This document shows positions 50,685 through 59,214 of a stretch of 64,000 bases of DNA, in pieces; within the stretch, counting starts at the first letter, position 1; each line of letters starts with the position of its first letter. Origin of the DNA: Bacteroidota bacterium (GTDB lineage: Bacteria; Bacteroidota; Rhodothermia; JANXDC01); contig JANXDC010000004.1 of the NCBI GenBank assembly GCA_025059945.1, positions 124,001 to 188,000 of the forward strand. The letters are read 5' to 3'. Below the pieces are notes generated by a model. That model saw only the letters and a program-made list of their open reading frames with translations. It was not told the DNA's origin and did no database searches. Both the position numbers and the translations under genes were made by a program.

Positions 50685-51624
50685 ACGGGTTGCATGCGCT
50701 CTTAAGTCCTCCTCTTGGAGCCGGTGGGCTTCGGCGCTGTTCCTCTGGGGCGCAATCGGGCTTTCCCTCTATCACCTGGGCCAGCTGGGGTGGGAGAAGA
50801 TCGCCGCCAAGCTGCCCACCTCCCCCTGGTTTTATGGCCTTTTTTTAGTGCTTTACCTTTCCTTGCCGCTCTCGGAGCTATGGGTGTACCGCAGGCTCTG
50901 GCGGTTCCCGCTCCGGGAGGGCTTGCGCGCGTTTCTGGTCAAAAAGGTCTATAACCGCGATCTACTGGGCTACTCCGGAGAGGCCTATTTGCTCTTCTGG
51001 GCTCAGCGTGTAGCCGGCGTCTCCCCTCGGCAGGCCTGGTTGGGGGTCAAGGACAACAATCTGCTTTCGGCTCTTATCTCAAGCATCACAGCTGTCGGCA
51101 TTCTGCTGGCGTTGTTGTTAAGCGACGCCACCTTGGCCGGCCGGCTCCTGCCGAGAGCGGACCGCCTCTCCTGGGCCGCATGCGCCTTGGGGTTGCTCTT
51201 ACTTGGCGCGATCGCATACCGGTTTCGGAGGGTTCTTTTCCAGTTGCCCCGTCGCGTGCTGCTGGAGCTAGCCGGGGTGCATACGGGGCGGCTGATCCTG
51301 GTGCACGCGCTCACCGTGTGCATGTGGTGGGCGGGCGCCCCGGAGGTGCCCCTGAGGGGATGGTTGACGTTGCTGGCGCTCGATATCCTGTCGGCCCGCC
51401 TGCCGGCTCTGCCGGGCAAGGACGTGCTGGTAATGAACCTGCAGATCGCCCTGGCCGGGTCGTTGGCCCTGCCGGCTGCGGCGGTGGCGGCGCTGTTTTT
51501 GGCGCAAACCGCTCTGGATAAGCTGCTCAACGTGCTGGTGCTTCTCCTACAGGTCGGCAACCTTAGCCCCCGGGGTGCGTTTAAAGGGGCGCAAGCGTCC
51601 GCATCGGAGACGCATCTTGCCTGA
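50656..51624 (+). CDS. Polytopic membrane protein, YbhN/LPG-synthase-TM-like
   Basis: About 322 residues and at least seven predicted membrane helices, including WASALFLWGAIGLSLYHLGQ, FYGLFLVLYLSLPLSELWVY, LISSITAVGILLALLLSDAT and WAACALGLLLLGAIAYRF. The C-terminal part holds TGRLILVHALTVCMWWAGAP and LPALPGKDVLVMNLQIALAG. The layout recalls the UPF0104/YbhN flippase-like family associated with lipid-modifying enzymes, but the match is only to general pattern. ATG 50656 or 50668 are both possible starts. Likely flips or couples a glycolipid across the inner membrane, by context. Confidence 0.6.
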   Translation: MPPFMRELLKRVACALKSSSWSRWASALFLWGAIGLSLYHLGQLGWEKIAAKLPTSPWFYGLFLVLYLSLPLSELWVYRRLWRFPLREGLRAFLVKKVYNRDLLGYSGEAYLLFWAQRVAGVSPRQAWLGVKDNNLLSALISSITAVGILLALLLSDATLAGRLLPRADRLSWAACALGLLLLGAIAYRFRRVLFQLPRRVLLELAGVHTGRLILVHALTVCMWWAGAPEVPLRGWLTLLALDILSARLPALPGKDVLVMNLQIALAGSLALPAAAVAALFLAQTALDKLLNVLVLLLQVGNLSPRGAFKGAQASASETHLA

Positions 51625-51638
51625 AGCCGGAGGCTATC

Positions 51639-52424
51639 GTGGTCCTTTCGGGTCCTTCTCTGTGGGTGCTAGCGGGTTGGTTGTGGGGCGCTGAGCCCCA
51701 AGGGATGCCCCGCCTCGGGGACTGCCTGCCGCCCTTGAGGAGGCCCCTTCCGGGATCCGCCGTGCTCATCGAGGATTTCGAGCTCGATCCCCCTGGGCAT
51801 TGGCCCCAGGCGTGGGGGGCGCTTGAGGATCGGCGGCTGCGCCCTATTACGGCTCAGGATACGGCGGCCGGCCGATATCCGTTTCGGATCCGACGGGAAT
51901 GCGACAACCAATTCGTGCGCGTGCGCACCGAAGGGATCTGGACCTACGTGCTCTATCCGAACGGCGAGCGCCGGATCTGGAACCTGCACACCCATCCGGT
52001 GCTCTACTGGAACTGGCGCGTGCGCCGGCTCCCCCGGGGCGCGCGCGAAGACCAAAGGGCCATAGACGATTCCGCCGCGGGCCTTATGATCACTTTCTCC
52101 GTCAACGCCCTGGGCGTTCCTCGCACGATCCGATACGTTTGGAGCAGCACGCTTCCCGTGGGCACGGTCCTCTCTAAGGGCGTCTGGGGGAACCTCAAAA
52201 TCGTGGTGGTGGCCAGCGGCCCCGAGGGGCTCAACCGGTGGATGAGTCTCGTCCGGGATGTGCGGCAGGACTACCGCCGCCTCTTCGGGGGTGAGCCTCC
52301 GGCGATTCCGCTTGCCATCGGGCTGTGGTCGGACTCCGACTCCACTCAGGATCAATCAGAGGCGGACTTCGACAACCTGATCGCGCTTCCGAGCGCTGAG
52401 CTGGCCATGCGGCTGCTGCCATGA
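51639..52424 (+). CDS. Secreted DUF3047-family protein
   Basis: 261 residues, GTG start with CGGAGG six bases upstream, and an N-terminal hydrophobic segment (LWVLAGWLWGAEPQG) as signal or anchor. The DUF3047 pattern is clear: VLIEDFELDPPG at the start, the block VLYWNWRVRRLPRGAREDQR, DDSAAGLMITFSVN, RYVWSSTLPVGTVLSKGVWG and NLKIVVVASGPEGLNRWMSL, ending with AIGLWSDSDSTQDQSEADFD. It folds as a beta sandwich that could bind sugar or lipid head group. Function of the family is not established. Its stop overlaps the exporter start as ATGA. Confidence 0.85.
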   Translation: MVLSGPSLWVLAGWLWGAEPQGMPRLGDCLPPLRRPLPGSAVLIEDFELDPPGHWPQAWGALEDRRLRPITAQDTAAGRYPFRIRRECDNQFVRVRTEGIWTYVLYPNGERRIWNLHTHPVLYWNWRVRRLPRGAREDQRAIDDSAAGLMITFSVNALGVPRTIRYVWSSTLPVGTVLSKGVWGNLKIVVVASGPEGLNRWMSLVRDVRQDYRRLFGGEPPAIPLAIGLWSDSDSTQDQSEADFDNLIALPSAELAMRLLP

Positions 52425-55012
52425 ACGCCTTGTTCGCCCGCCTGGCTCCGCATCTGGTGCGCCTGTATCGGCGCTCGGGATGGGTCTTGCTGGCGGCCGG
52501 CTCGCTCAGCCTTCTGGGGGCCTATTACGGTCTTCGGCTGCGCATCGATACGGATCTGGCCAACCTGCTGCCGCGGGAGACCCCCAGCGTGCTCGCCCTG
52601 GAGCGGTTGCGCCAGACCCTAGGCGCGGAATCCAAGGTGCAGGTTATCATCCAGAGCCCCTCTTTTGCGGCGAACTTGGCCTTTGCCCAAAGTCTTATCG
52701 AGGCCGCGCGCTCCCTGCGCGACACCGTAACGGGGGAGCCGTTTTTTCGGCGCATCGACTTTGAGCGCGATCCGGGCCCGTTGCGCACCAAGGCGCTCTA
52801 TCTGGCCACTGAGCAGGAGCTAGAGGCCTTAAAGCGCTTTCTGGAGCGTGAGGCCGAACGGGCTCGGTTGCGCGCCAACCCGTTTTTTTTCGAGCTCGAA
52901 GAAGAGCCCGATAGCGCCGAGCAGGCCGTCTGGATGCGAGAGCGCAGCCTGCTGCAGGACGCCTATAATACAATCCTGCCCAAGCGCTACCCGATCTCGG
53001 AAGACAGTACGGTCATGATCGTCGAGCTCGTCCCCGTGGGGAGCGAAATCGACGTGGGGTACGTGCGCCGGCTCTATGAGCGGTTAGAGCGGTTGGTCGG
53101 GGAGCTAAGGCCGGCGCGCTATCATCCGCAGATGCATGTGGAGCTCGGAGGGCGCATGCGCCGGCGGCTTTTCGAACTAGAGGCCGTCACCCATGACGTC
53201 TTTTCCAGCTTCGCGGCCGGCTTCTCCTCGGTGCTTGCGCTGCTAGCCGGATACTTTTGGCTTAAAGCCGCTCGGGCCCGCATTCGGGCCGGCTTCTCCA
53301 AGCGCCGGGCCTATCTGGAGGAGCTTCTGCGCGTTCCGGTGCCGCTGCTGCTTATCGGGCTTCCCCTGCTGATGGGCCTGAGCTGGACCTTCGGGTTGGC
53401 TTGGTGGCTTTTCGGCAAGCTCAACCTCATGACGGCCGTGCTGTTTGTGATCCTATTCGGTATGGGCATCGACTACGGCATTCACGCCTATGCACGCTAT
53501 ATAGAGCTGCGTACGCGGGGCGACGACGTCTTCGGGGCCCTGGAGCACCTCATCCGTTGGGTGGGGCCCGCCATCGCCACAAGCGCGCTCACCACGGCCG
53601 CCTCCTTATACGTGCTCGTGTTCGCCCGCTTTCGGGGCTTTTCGGAGTTTGGCTTCATAGCGGGCACGGGCGTGCTCTTCGCCCTCGTAGGCGCGCTGCT
53701 TATCTTGCCGGCCCTTCTGGTTTGGGCGGAGCGCTTTCGACTCGTGCACCTCCCCCCGGCGGTGACCCCGCCGAAGCGGGCCGCCTCTCCTGCGGGACGC
53801 TTCCCGGCCCCCCGGTTCGTCTTGGGCCTGGGCTTTGGGCTTTCCGCGATATGCCTTGCGGCTTTGCCCCGTTTGGGATTCGAGTACGACTTCGGCAGGC
53901 TAGAGCCCGAATTCCCCGAGTACGCCCATCTGCGCGAGCTTGAGGTTCGGGTCTTTGGCCTGGTGCAGAAGCGCAACCCGGCCTACGTGATCACCGCTAG
54001 CCCAGAGGACGCCGCCGCCGTGGCCGCAGAGCTGCGCCGTCGCATGGCGGCCGACACGAGCTCGCCTACGATCCTTTCGGTTGAGGCCCTGGCCGAGCGC
54101 TTGCCCGTGGATCCCGAAACGCAGCGGCGCAAGCTCGCCCTGCTGGCCGAGATCCGAACCCTGCTTGAGGACCCTTTTTTGCGAGGCGCGCAGGGCGAGG
54201 AGCAGGCGCTTCTGGATCGGCTGCGGGAGGCGGCCCAGGTTGACCGCCCCCTTCGGGTCGAAGAGGTGCCGGATTACCTCAAGCAGCTTTTCCTTACCCG
54301 GGAGGGGACGCTGGGCAACTTTGTGGTGATCTACCCCGCCGTGGGCCTTTCGGACGCCCGCAACTCCATCGCCTTTAAAGAGGACGTGGGGCGCATCGCG
54401 CTTCCCAACGGCAAGGTTTACTATGCGGCGAGCTCCTCGATTGTCGCCGCTGACATGATCGAGCTCATGCAAGCCGAGGCCCCGTATATGGTGGGGGCGA
54501 CCCTGGGCGTGATCGTGCTCCTTATGTGGATGACCTTTGGCTCGCTGGGCTGGACCTTCATCGCCCTTCTGCCCCTTCTGGTGGGCTTCGGGTGGCTTTT
54601 CGGGCTTATGGGGCTGGCCGGGGTTCTGCTGAACCTGTATAACATCACCGTGCTTCCCGCCGTGCTCGGAATCGGAGAGGACAACGGGGTGCACATCACG
54701 CATCGCTACCAAGAGGAGGGCCCGGGCGGTCTGTTCCGGGTACTGCGCAGTACCGGGCAGCATATTACCATCGGCTCGGCCACGACGATGTTGGGCTTTG
54801 GGGGTCTTTTTACCACCTTCCACCCTGGACTGTGGAGTATGGGCTTTGTGGCCTTCTGGGGCGTGGGCTTGACGCTCCTGAGCGCCTTGTTGCTTCTGCC
54901 CGCTTTGTTGCAGTACTTGGAGGACACAGGCCGACTGCCCCGAAAGGGCTGGCATGTAGGGGGTTCGATCCCAGAAGGCCAGGCGCTCCGGCCTGACGGT
55001 TTGCGAAGCTAA
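52421..55012 (+). CDS. MMPL/RND-superfamily lipid exporter
   Basis: 863 residues and twelve predicted membrane helices with two large periplasmic loops. The first helix is followed by LRIDTDLANLLPRETPSVLA. The proton-relay motifs of the MMPL group are GMGIDYGIHAYARYIE in helix 4 and GIGEDNGVHITHRYQEEGPG in helix 10. It matches the COG1033/HpnN-like branch that carries lipids such as hopanoids or carotenoids, not the drug-exporting AcrB branch. No hopanoid biosynthesis gene is visible in the window. Coupled to the DUF3047 gene; GT4 follows by 16 bases. Confidence 0.9.
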   Translation: MNALFARLAPHLVRLYRRSGWVLLAAGSLSLLGAYYGLRLRIDTDLANLLPRETPSVLALERLRQTLGAESKVQVIIQSPSFAANLAFAQSLIEAARSLRDTVTGEPFFRRIDFERDPGPLRTKALYLATEQELEALKRFLEREAERARLRANPFFFELEEEPDSAEQAVWMRERSLLQDAYNTILPKRYPISEDSTVMIVELVPVGSEIDVGYVRRLYERLERLVGELRPARYHPQMHVELGGRMRRRLFELEAVTHDVFSSFAAGFSSVLALLAGYFWLKAARARIRAGFSKRRAYLEELLRVPVPLLLIGLPLLMGLSWTFGLAWWLFGKLNLMTAVLFVILFGMGIDYGIHAYARYIELRTRGDDVFGALEHLIRWVGPAIATSALTTAASLYVLVFARFRGFSEFGFIAGTGVLFALVGALLILPALLVWAERFRLVHLPPAVTPPKRAASPAGRFPAPRFVLGLGFGLSAICLAALPRLGFEYDFGRLEPEFPEYAHLRELEVRVFGLVQKRNPAYVITASPEDAAAVAAELRRRMAADTSSPTILSVEALAERLPVDPETQRRKLALLAEIRTLLEDPFLRGAQGEEQALLDRLREAAQVDRPLRVEEVPDYLKQLFLTREGTLGNFVVIYPAVGLSDARNSIAFKEDVGRIALPNGKVYYAASSSIVAADMIELMQAEAPYMVGATLGVIVLLMWMTFGSLGWTFIALLPLLVGFGWLFGLMGLAGVLLNLYNITVLPAVLGIGEDNGVHITHRYQEEGPGGLFRVLRSTGQHITIGSATTMLGFGGLFTTFHPGLWSMGFVAFWGVGLTLLSALLLLPALLQYLEDTGRLPRKGWHVGGSIPEGQALRPDGLRS

Positions 55013-55028
55013 CAGGGCCGAGACGACG

Positions 55029-56231
55029 ATGTCGGCTACCGCATTGCGTGTTGCCCTTTTTACGGGCAATTATCATTACATCCCCGACGGGGTGGCGCTC
55101 ACGCTCAACCGGCTGGTGCGGTTTCTGCTGGAGCGGCGCATCCCCGTGCTGGTCTTTAGCCCCACTGCGCCCCGACCTGCTCTGGAGCCAACCGGAGAGC
55201 TGGTACCCGTTCCTTCGGTGCCCGTGCCGGGGCGGGCGGAATATCGGTTCTCGATCCCCTTCTCCCCCCGCCTCTGGCGCCGGCTGCGCGCCTTTGGGCC
55301 CACGCTACTGCACGTGGCTACCCCGGATCTGCTGGGTCTGATGGCGCTTCGCTATGGGCAAGGGCATGGGATCCCGGTCGTGGCCTCCTATCATACCCAC
55401 TTTGCCAGCTACCTCAAGTACTATCGTTTTGACGGCCTGGAGCAGACCAGCTGGCGCTACTTCGTCTGGTTTTACAATCAATGCCAGCACGTATACGTGC
55501 CCACCCCGGAGATGGAGCGGGAGCTGCGCGCCCACGGCGTGGAAACCGAAATCCGACGCTGGGCGCGCGGCGTGGACACGGATCTTTTTCACCCCGCCCG
55601 TCGCTCCGAGGCCTGGCGGCGTATGGTCGGGGTTCAGGATCGGGAGCGGGTCGTGCTTTTCGTCAGCCGTCTCGTGCAGGAGAAGAACCTGCCCACGCTC
55701 AAGGCCGTCTTTCAGCAGCTGCACGCTCTGGAGCCGGAGCTTCGATTTGTCGTCATTGGAGACGGTCCGGAGCGAGAGGAGCTGGCCCGCGCCCTGCCGT
55801 TTGTGCGCTTTCTGGGGCATCAAACAGGAGAGGCGCTCGCCACAGGGTACGCCTCAAGCGATGTGTTCGTATTCCCCTCCGATACGGAGACCTTTGGCAA
55901 CGTTACGCTGGAGGCTATGGCGAGCGGCCTGCCGGCCGTATGCGCCGACGCCGCCGGCAGCCGCTTCTTGGTCCGACATGGACAGACGGGTTTTCTCTGC
56001 CCCCCCTACGAGGTGGAGGCTTACGTGGAGCGAATCCGGCTTCTGTTGCGCGATGAGCCCCTGCGGCGGCGTATGGGGCAGGAGGCCCGCCAGTGGGCGG
56101 AGACTTTCGCCTGGGAGCGCGTCATGGATGAGCTCCTGGGGCATTATCGGGATGTCCTGCAGAGTCAGACGTCCATGGTCCCGGCGCTAGAGGCGGTTGC
56201 ATCCCCGGTAGGGAACGCTAAGTCGCCATAA
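55029..56231 (+). CDS. Glycosyltransferase family 4, MgtA/SqdX-like
   Basis: 400 residues, GT-B fold. N-terminal half: VALFTGNYHYIPDGVALTLN and VASYHTHFASYLKYYRF (the conserved YHTHF). C-terminal half: VVLFVSRLVQEKNLPTLKAV, FVVIGDGPEREELARALP, and SDTETFGNVTLEAMASGLPA, all typical of the branch that glycosylates lipids (MgtA, SqdX, PimB types). A lipid acceptor is inferred from the family and from the neighbouring MlaC and MMPL genes. Final gene of the operon; its end overlaps the convergent monooxygenase gene by 14 bases. Confidence 0.9.
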   Translation: MSATALRVALFTGNYHYIPDGVALTLNRLVRFLLERRIPVLVFSPTAPRPALEPTGELVPVPSVPVPGRAEYRFSIPFSPRLWRRLRAFGPTLLHVATPDLLGLMALRYGQGHGIPVVASYHTHFASYLKYYRFDGLEQTSWRYFVWFYNQCQHVYVPTPEMERELRAHGVETEIRRWARGVDTDLFHPARRSEAWRRMVGVQDRERVVLFVSRLVQEKNLPTLKAVFQQLHALEPELRFVVIGDGPEREELARALPFVRFLGHQTGEALATGYASSDVFVFPSDTETFGNVTLEAMASGLPAVCADAAGSRFLVRHGQTGFLCPPYEVEAYVERIRLLLRDEPLRRRMGQEARQWAETFAWERVMDELLGHYRDVLQSQTSMVPALEAVASPVGNAKSP

Positions 56232-57438
56232 GAGGCGCTTGCCAACGCAGGCCTACTTGGGCTAGCAGGGCCTCCAGCGCTTTTCCCGTGGCGGGCAGGC
56301 TATAGAGCAACTCCAGCCGGTGTGCTCGTGTCCAGGCTGAAGCCGTATCGGTGGCCTCCGGTTGGATCGTCACCCCTAATAGCGCTTCCCAGGCGGCCTG
56401 CGCTCTGGCCCCATAAGCCTCGAGCGACGCCTCCGTGGCGTTGCCCGACAGGATCGCCGCTATGCTCTGGGCTAGCTCCTCGCCCTCTTCAAGCCCCCGG
56501 TTCATGCTCTGCACACCAAAAGGCCAGCTCAGGTGCGCTGCGTCGCCCACCAGCCACATGCGGCCCGAGCCGAATCGATCGGCCAAACGGCGTTCAAAGC
56601 GGGCCTTGGACATCCACACGATTTCGAAGGGGATCTCGGCCCACCACGGGGCGCGGCTGCGCAGGAGTTGCTCGAACCACTCGGGGTTGATAGGCAGGCT
56701 CACCTGTCCGGCGTCGATCTGGAAGCTCCACCGGTACAAGCCGTGACCCATCGGCCAGAGGGCGCTGCCCAAGGATCCGTCAAACTGCAGGCGCAGTTCG
56801 TCGGGCAAAATCGCCGGGGTCCGGAATTCGAAGACCGCGTAATAGGTAGCCTCCCCGAAAGAGGAGTACTCGATTCCAGCCGCCCGACGCACGAAGGAGT
56901 GAAATCCGTCTGCCCCGATCACAAAGCGGCTTTCGAGCTCCCGCACATGGGCTACGCTTTGCACGAGTTCCAGTATAGGGTATCCCTGCATGGTTTGCGT
57001 CAGCGTGGCTATGCGCACCCGCACGCTATCTGGCCCGGAAGTGGCCTCAACTAGCTCATGATACCACTCCACGGGCTGATGCTGGGCGCGCAGGTGATGT
57101 TCCAAAATGGCCTCCAGGGAGCTTTGCGGGAGCACAAGCACGTAGGGATGCCGGCTGGGCAGGCTCGTTAGGTCTAGCTCGGCCTGCAGGGTAGATCCCT
57201 CGTAAAGCCCGATCCGGCTGATGCGGTGGCCGCGCGTTAGTGCGTCCTCGAGCAGGCCCGCAGCCTCTAGGAGCTCCAGGGAACGGCTGTGGAGGGCTAA
57301 GGCGTAACTGTGCAGGTTGGTGCGTTGGGCTCGATCGATGAGCCTTAGTTCGCGCACACCGAGCTGGTGTAGCCGCAGGGCCGTCCATAGCCCCACGGGA
57401 CCGGCCCCCACCACAAGAACATCTAAGCGGGATTTCAT
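56218..57438 (-). CDS. FAD-dependent monooxygenase (PHBH/UbiH fold)
   Basis: 406 residues. Rossmann FAD motif VLVVGAGPVGLWTALRLHQL (residues about 7-26), the DG motif VIGADGFHSFVRRAAGI (about 180), and the GD motif MWLVGDAAHLSWPFGVQSMN (about 293), in the order expected for aromatic or polyene hydroxylases. Substrate unknown; family includes ubiquinone, phenol, tetracycline and lipid-ring hydroxylases. It converges with the lipid operon, so it is not its member. A separate promoter is expected in the 219-base gap upstream, where a short inverted repeat (AATTTGGT/ACCAATT) is the only visible element. Confidence 0.88.
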   Translation of the reverse strand: MKSRLDVLVVGAGPVGLWTALRLHQLGVRELRLIDRAQRTNLHSYALALHSRSLELLEAAGLLEDALTRGHRISRIGLYEGSTLQAELDLTSLPSRHPYVLVLPQSSLEAILEHHLRAQHQPVEWYHELVEATSGPDSVRVRIATLTQTMQGYPILELVQSVAHVRELESRFVIGADGFHSFVRRAAGIEYSSFGEATYYAVFEFRTPAILPDELRLQFDGSLGSALWPMGHGLYRWSFQIDAGQVSLPINPEWFEQLLRSRAPWWAEIPFEIVWMSKARFERRLADRFGSGRMWLVGDAAHLSWPFGVQSMNRGLEEGEELAQSIAAILSGNATEASLEAYGARAQAAWEALLGVTIQPEATDTASAWTRAHRLELLYSLPATGKALEALLAQVGLRWQAPLMAT

Positions 57439-57657
57439 GGTCGCACCTCTTCAGGCGGAGTTCATAAAGATATACGTTTGCGAGGCCCGGAATGCCGAGC
57501 TCCTTAGAAGGCGCTGCGCCTTAAGTAAGCGCAATTTGGTGTGAATTTTACCAATTCTCTTCCGGAAAGCCCCCTGGCTATGGTCGCTTTCCAGAGGGGA
57601 GCCGTGATGAAGGCAGCCGCCACTAGGGCACGGCAGACGGCGACGGGATGGGCGCTG

Positions 57658-58113
57658 TCAAAAACGGGATCGTGCCCGTCTTAAACGGTCCAACTCCAGC
57701 AGAAAATCCTGTTCGCTGATGACCAGGGCGGCCAGTCCCCGTGGGCCCAGCAGTTCGCGGAACCGCTCGTAGTAGCGGCGTTTAAGCTCGGCGATACGCC
57801 CCTCAAAGGTTGCCACCTGCAGGGCCAACTCGGCCAGGCGGGTCTCGTCTGTGCCGAAGTCTCGTTCGCGGCGCAGTTGGCGGTTAAGCCGAATCCGCTC
57901 CTGGCGCAGGTCGTTGAGCTCTCGCGTGTACTGCTGATACAGCGCCCAAAACACTTGCGCGCGCTCTGGAGGCAGGGCCAGGCGATTCTGAAGAAATCGA
58001 CGGTGCATCTGCTCCAGCCGCTCGATAGGAGCAAGCAGCTCTGGGTCCTGAGCCTGAGCCTGCAGCGGACTCAGGGACAGCGCCAACAGGGTCAAGAAGC
58101 AGGACGTGCGCAT
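57658..58113 (-). CDS. Periplasmic Spy-like helical protein (ECF cassette 2)
   Basis: 151 residues. Signal peptide 1 to about 21 (ends LQAQAQ), then an all-helical Arg/Glu/Leu-rich domain: IERLEQMHRRFLQNRLALPP, YQQYTRELNDLRQERIRLNR, IAELKRRYYERFRELLGPRG. Similar in size and composition to the Spy-like protein of cassette 1, with LLGPRGLAALVISEQDF in place of the second LTxxQ motif. Third gene of the ECF cassette; starts 5 bases after the membrane protein gene. Confidence 0.72.
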   Translation of the reverse strand: MRTSCFLTLLALSLSPLQAQAQDPELLAPIERLEQMHRRFLQNRLALPPERAQVFWALYQQYTRELNDLRQERIRLNRQLRRERDFGTDETRLAELALQVATFEGRIAELKRRYYERFRELLGPRGLAALVISEQDFLLELDRLRRARSRF

Positions 58114-58118
58114 CGCGG

Positions 58119-58439
58119 CTACTCCGTGTTCAGTCCGTTCCAGTGGGGAGGTTCAGGAAAGGGGTAATCCGGCTCTGGGTTCGCAAAGGTGGGATCCAGC
58201 CACAGGAGCGCCGCATCATAGCCCGTATGGAGGAGCTGCAGCGCCCAGACGTCCTCTGCAGACCAGGCAGAATCGGTGCGCCACCGGAGCAAGAAAACCA
58301 TGCCAAGGCCTCCCACCAGGAGGGAGGCCACAGCGATCCAGCGGCGCCGGCGCCTTTGCTGTGTCCGCTTCTGGATGCGGGACCAGATCCGAGCCGGCAG
58401 GGATTCGAAGTACCCCTCGGGCACAGCATACGGTCTCAT
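58119..58439 (-). CDS. Putative membrane anti-sigma factor (ECF cassette 2)
   Basis: 106 residues. The N-terminus YAVPEGYFESLPARIWSRIQ is a pattern common in small anti-sigma-like proteins of Bacteroidota. One membrane helix at about 34-52 (WIAVASLLVGGLGMVFLLRW) follows a poly-Arg patch, and an acidic periplasmic tail ends in a Pro-rich segment. It overlaps the sigma gene by four bases. Anti-sigma function is inferred from coupling and topology. Confidence 0.7.
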   Translation of the reverse strand: MRPYAVPEGYFESLPARIWSRIQKRTQQRRRRRWIAVASLLVGGLGMVFLLRWRTDSAWSAEDVWALQLLHTGYDAALLWLDPTFANPEPDYPFPEPPHWNGLNTE

Positions 58440-59035
58440 AGCAGCTCGTTAGGTTTATTGGGGTTTAAGTACCGGCCCAGTTTGGCCACGGCGTGATGGT
58501 AGTTGGCTTTAAGCGCCCCCACGCTGCGACCCAAAAGCTGGCTGATCTCTTCGTAGCGCAGGTTCTCAAAATAACGCAGCATAAAGACCATGCGTTGCTT
58601 GGGCGGGAGCCGCTCTACGGCGCGCTCGAGAGCGCGCTGTCGTTCCTCAAGCTCCAAAACCTCTGCGGGATCTTCGGCGGGATCCACAGGAATCGGCAGG
58701 AGCTCCTCCAGACGTATCCAGCGACGCAGGCGCTGTTTGCGAAAATAGCTCATGGTCACGTTGAGCGCGATGCGATACAGCCATGAGTACAACCGCGCCT
58801 GGCCGCGGAAGCGCCCCAGGCCCTCCCATGCCCGCAAGAACACCTCCTGCGTGAGATCGTCGGCCGTGGCATGGTCGCGAACCAAGCGACGGATCAGGCC
58901 GTAGATCCGCTCCTGATAGCGCCGTACGAGTTCGGTGAACGCCTCCTCGCGGCATCCGTTGCGAAACGCCTCCAATAGCGCGGCCTCTTCCGCCCAAGCT
59001 TCCTCTGCAGTTTTATCCCAGCGTGTTTTTTCCAT
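58436..59035 (-). CDS. ECF RNA polymerase sigma factor (cassette 2)
   Basis: 199 residues. Region 2 at about 35-100 (ELVRRYQERIYGLIRRLVRD, TADDLTQEVFLRAWEGLGRF, YSWLYRIALNVTMSYFRKQR), region 4 at about 140-190 (LPPKQRMVFMLRYFENLRYE, EISQLLGRSVGALKANYHHA). A GTCTAA element (59056-59051 on the minus strand) lies 15 bases before the ATG, the same hexamer as the -10 of cassette 1. The matching -35 is not obvious (an AAAC box 18 bases upstream is the best candidate). Confidence 0.94.
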   Translation of the reverse strand: MEKTRWDKTAEEAWAEEAALLEAFRNGCREEAFTELVRRYQERIYGLIRRLVRDHATADDLTQEVFLRAWEGLGRFRGQARLYSWLYRIALNVTMSYFRKQRLRRWIRLEELLPIPVDPAEDPAEVLELEERQRALERAVERLPPKQRMVFMLRYFENLRYEEISQLLGRSVGALKANYHHAVAKLGRYLNPNKPNELL

Positions 59036-59120
59036 AATGCGGCAGCAAGCTTAGACGGCTCTCCGCGTGGGAGTGTTTAACGGAGTTCCTATGTAACCGA
59101 TCCCCGCTTCGTTTGGTCCG

Positions 59121-59149
59121 GGAACTTATCCCAGGGTGGAGATGTTTAC
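59121..59149 (+). promoter_or_regulatory. Possible ECF-type promoter before the TetR-efflux operon
   Basis: GGAACTT (59121-59127), 16-base spacer, GTTTAC (59144-59149). Only the -35 is convincing. If used, the transcript would begin near 59156 and pass through the TetR operator. Confidence 0.3.
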
Positions 59150-59163
59150 CGCGCTGACCCATT

Positions 59164-59187
59164 GGTCATGAAATGACCGATCGGTCA
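59164..59187. promoter_or_regulatory. TetR-family operator
   Basis: TGACCGATCGGTCA (59174-59187) is a perfect 14-base palindrome. It shares its left half with a second inverted repeat GGTCAT-GAA-ATGACC (59164-59178), so three GGTCA-type half-sites lie side by side. It is 28 bases before the TetR start, the expected site for autorepression. Confidence 0.75.
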
Positions 59188-59214
59188 ACTTTTAGGTGAA
59201 CCGGGAAGGCCGGG

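Noticed and set aside
53900-55069. Minus-strand open frame of 389 codons opposite the MMPL exporter
   Set aside because: His/Gln/Gly-rich shadow of the exporter; no known motif.
57603-57683. 26-codon open frame with a ribosome-like GAGGGGAG before its GTG/ATG
   Set aside because: Too short and without recognisable content; it runs into the end of the convergent Spy-like gene. It could be a leader peptide, but nothing lies downstream on that strand.
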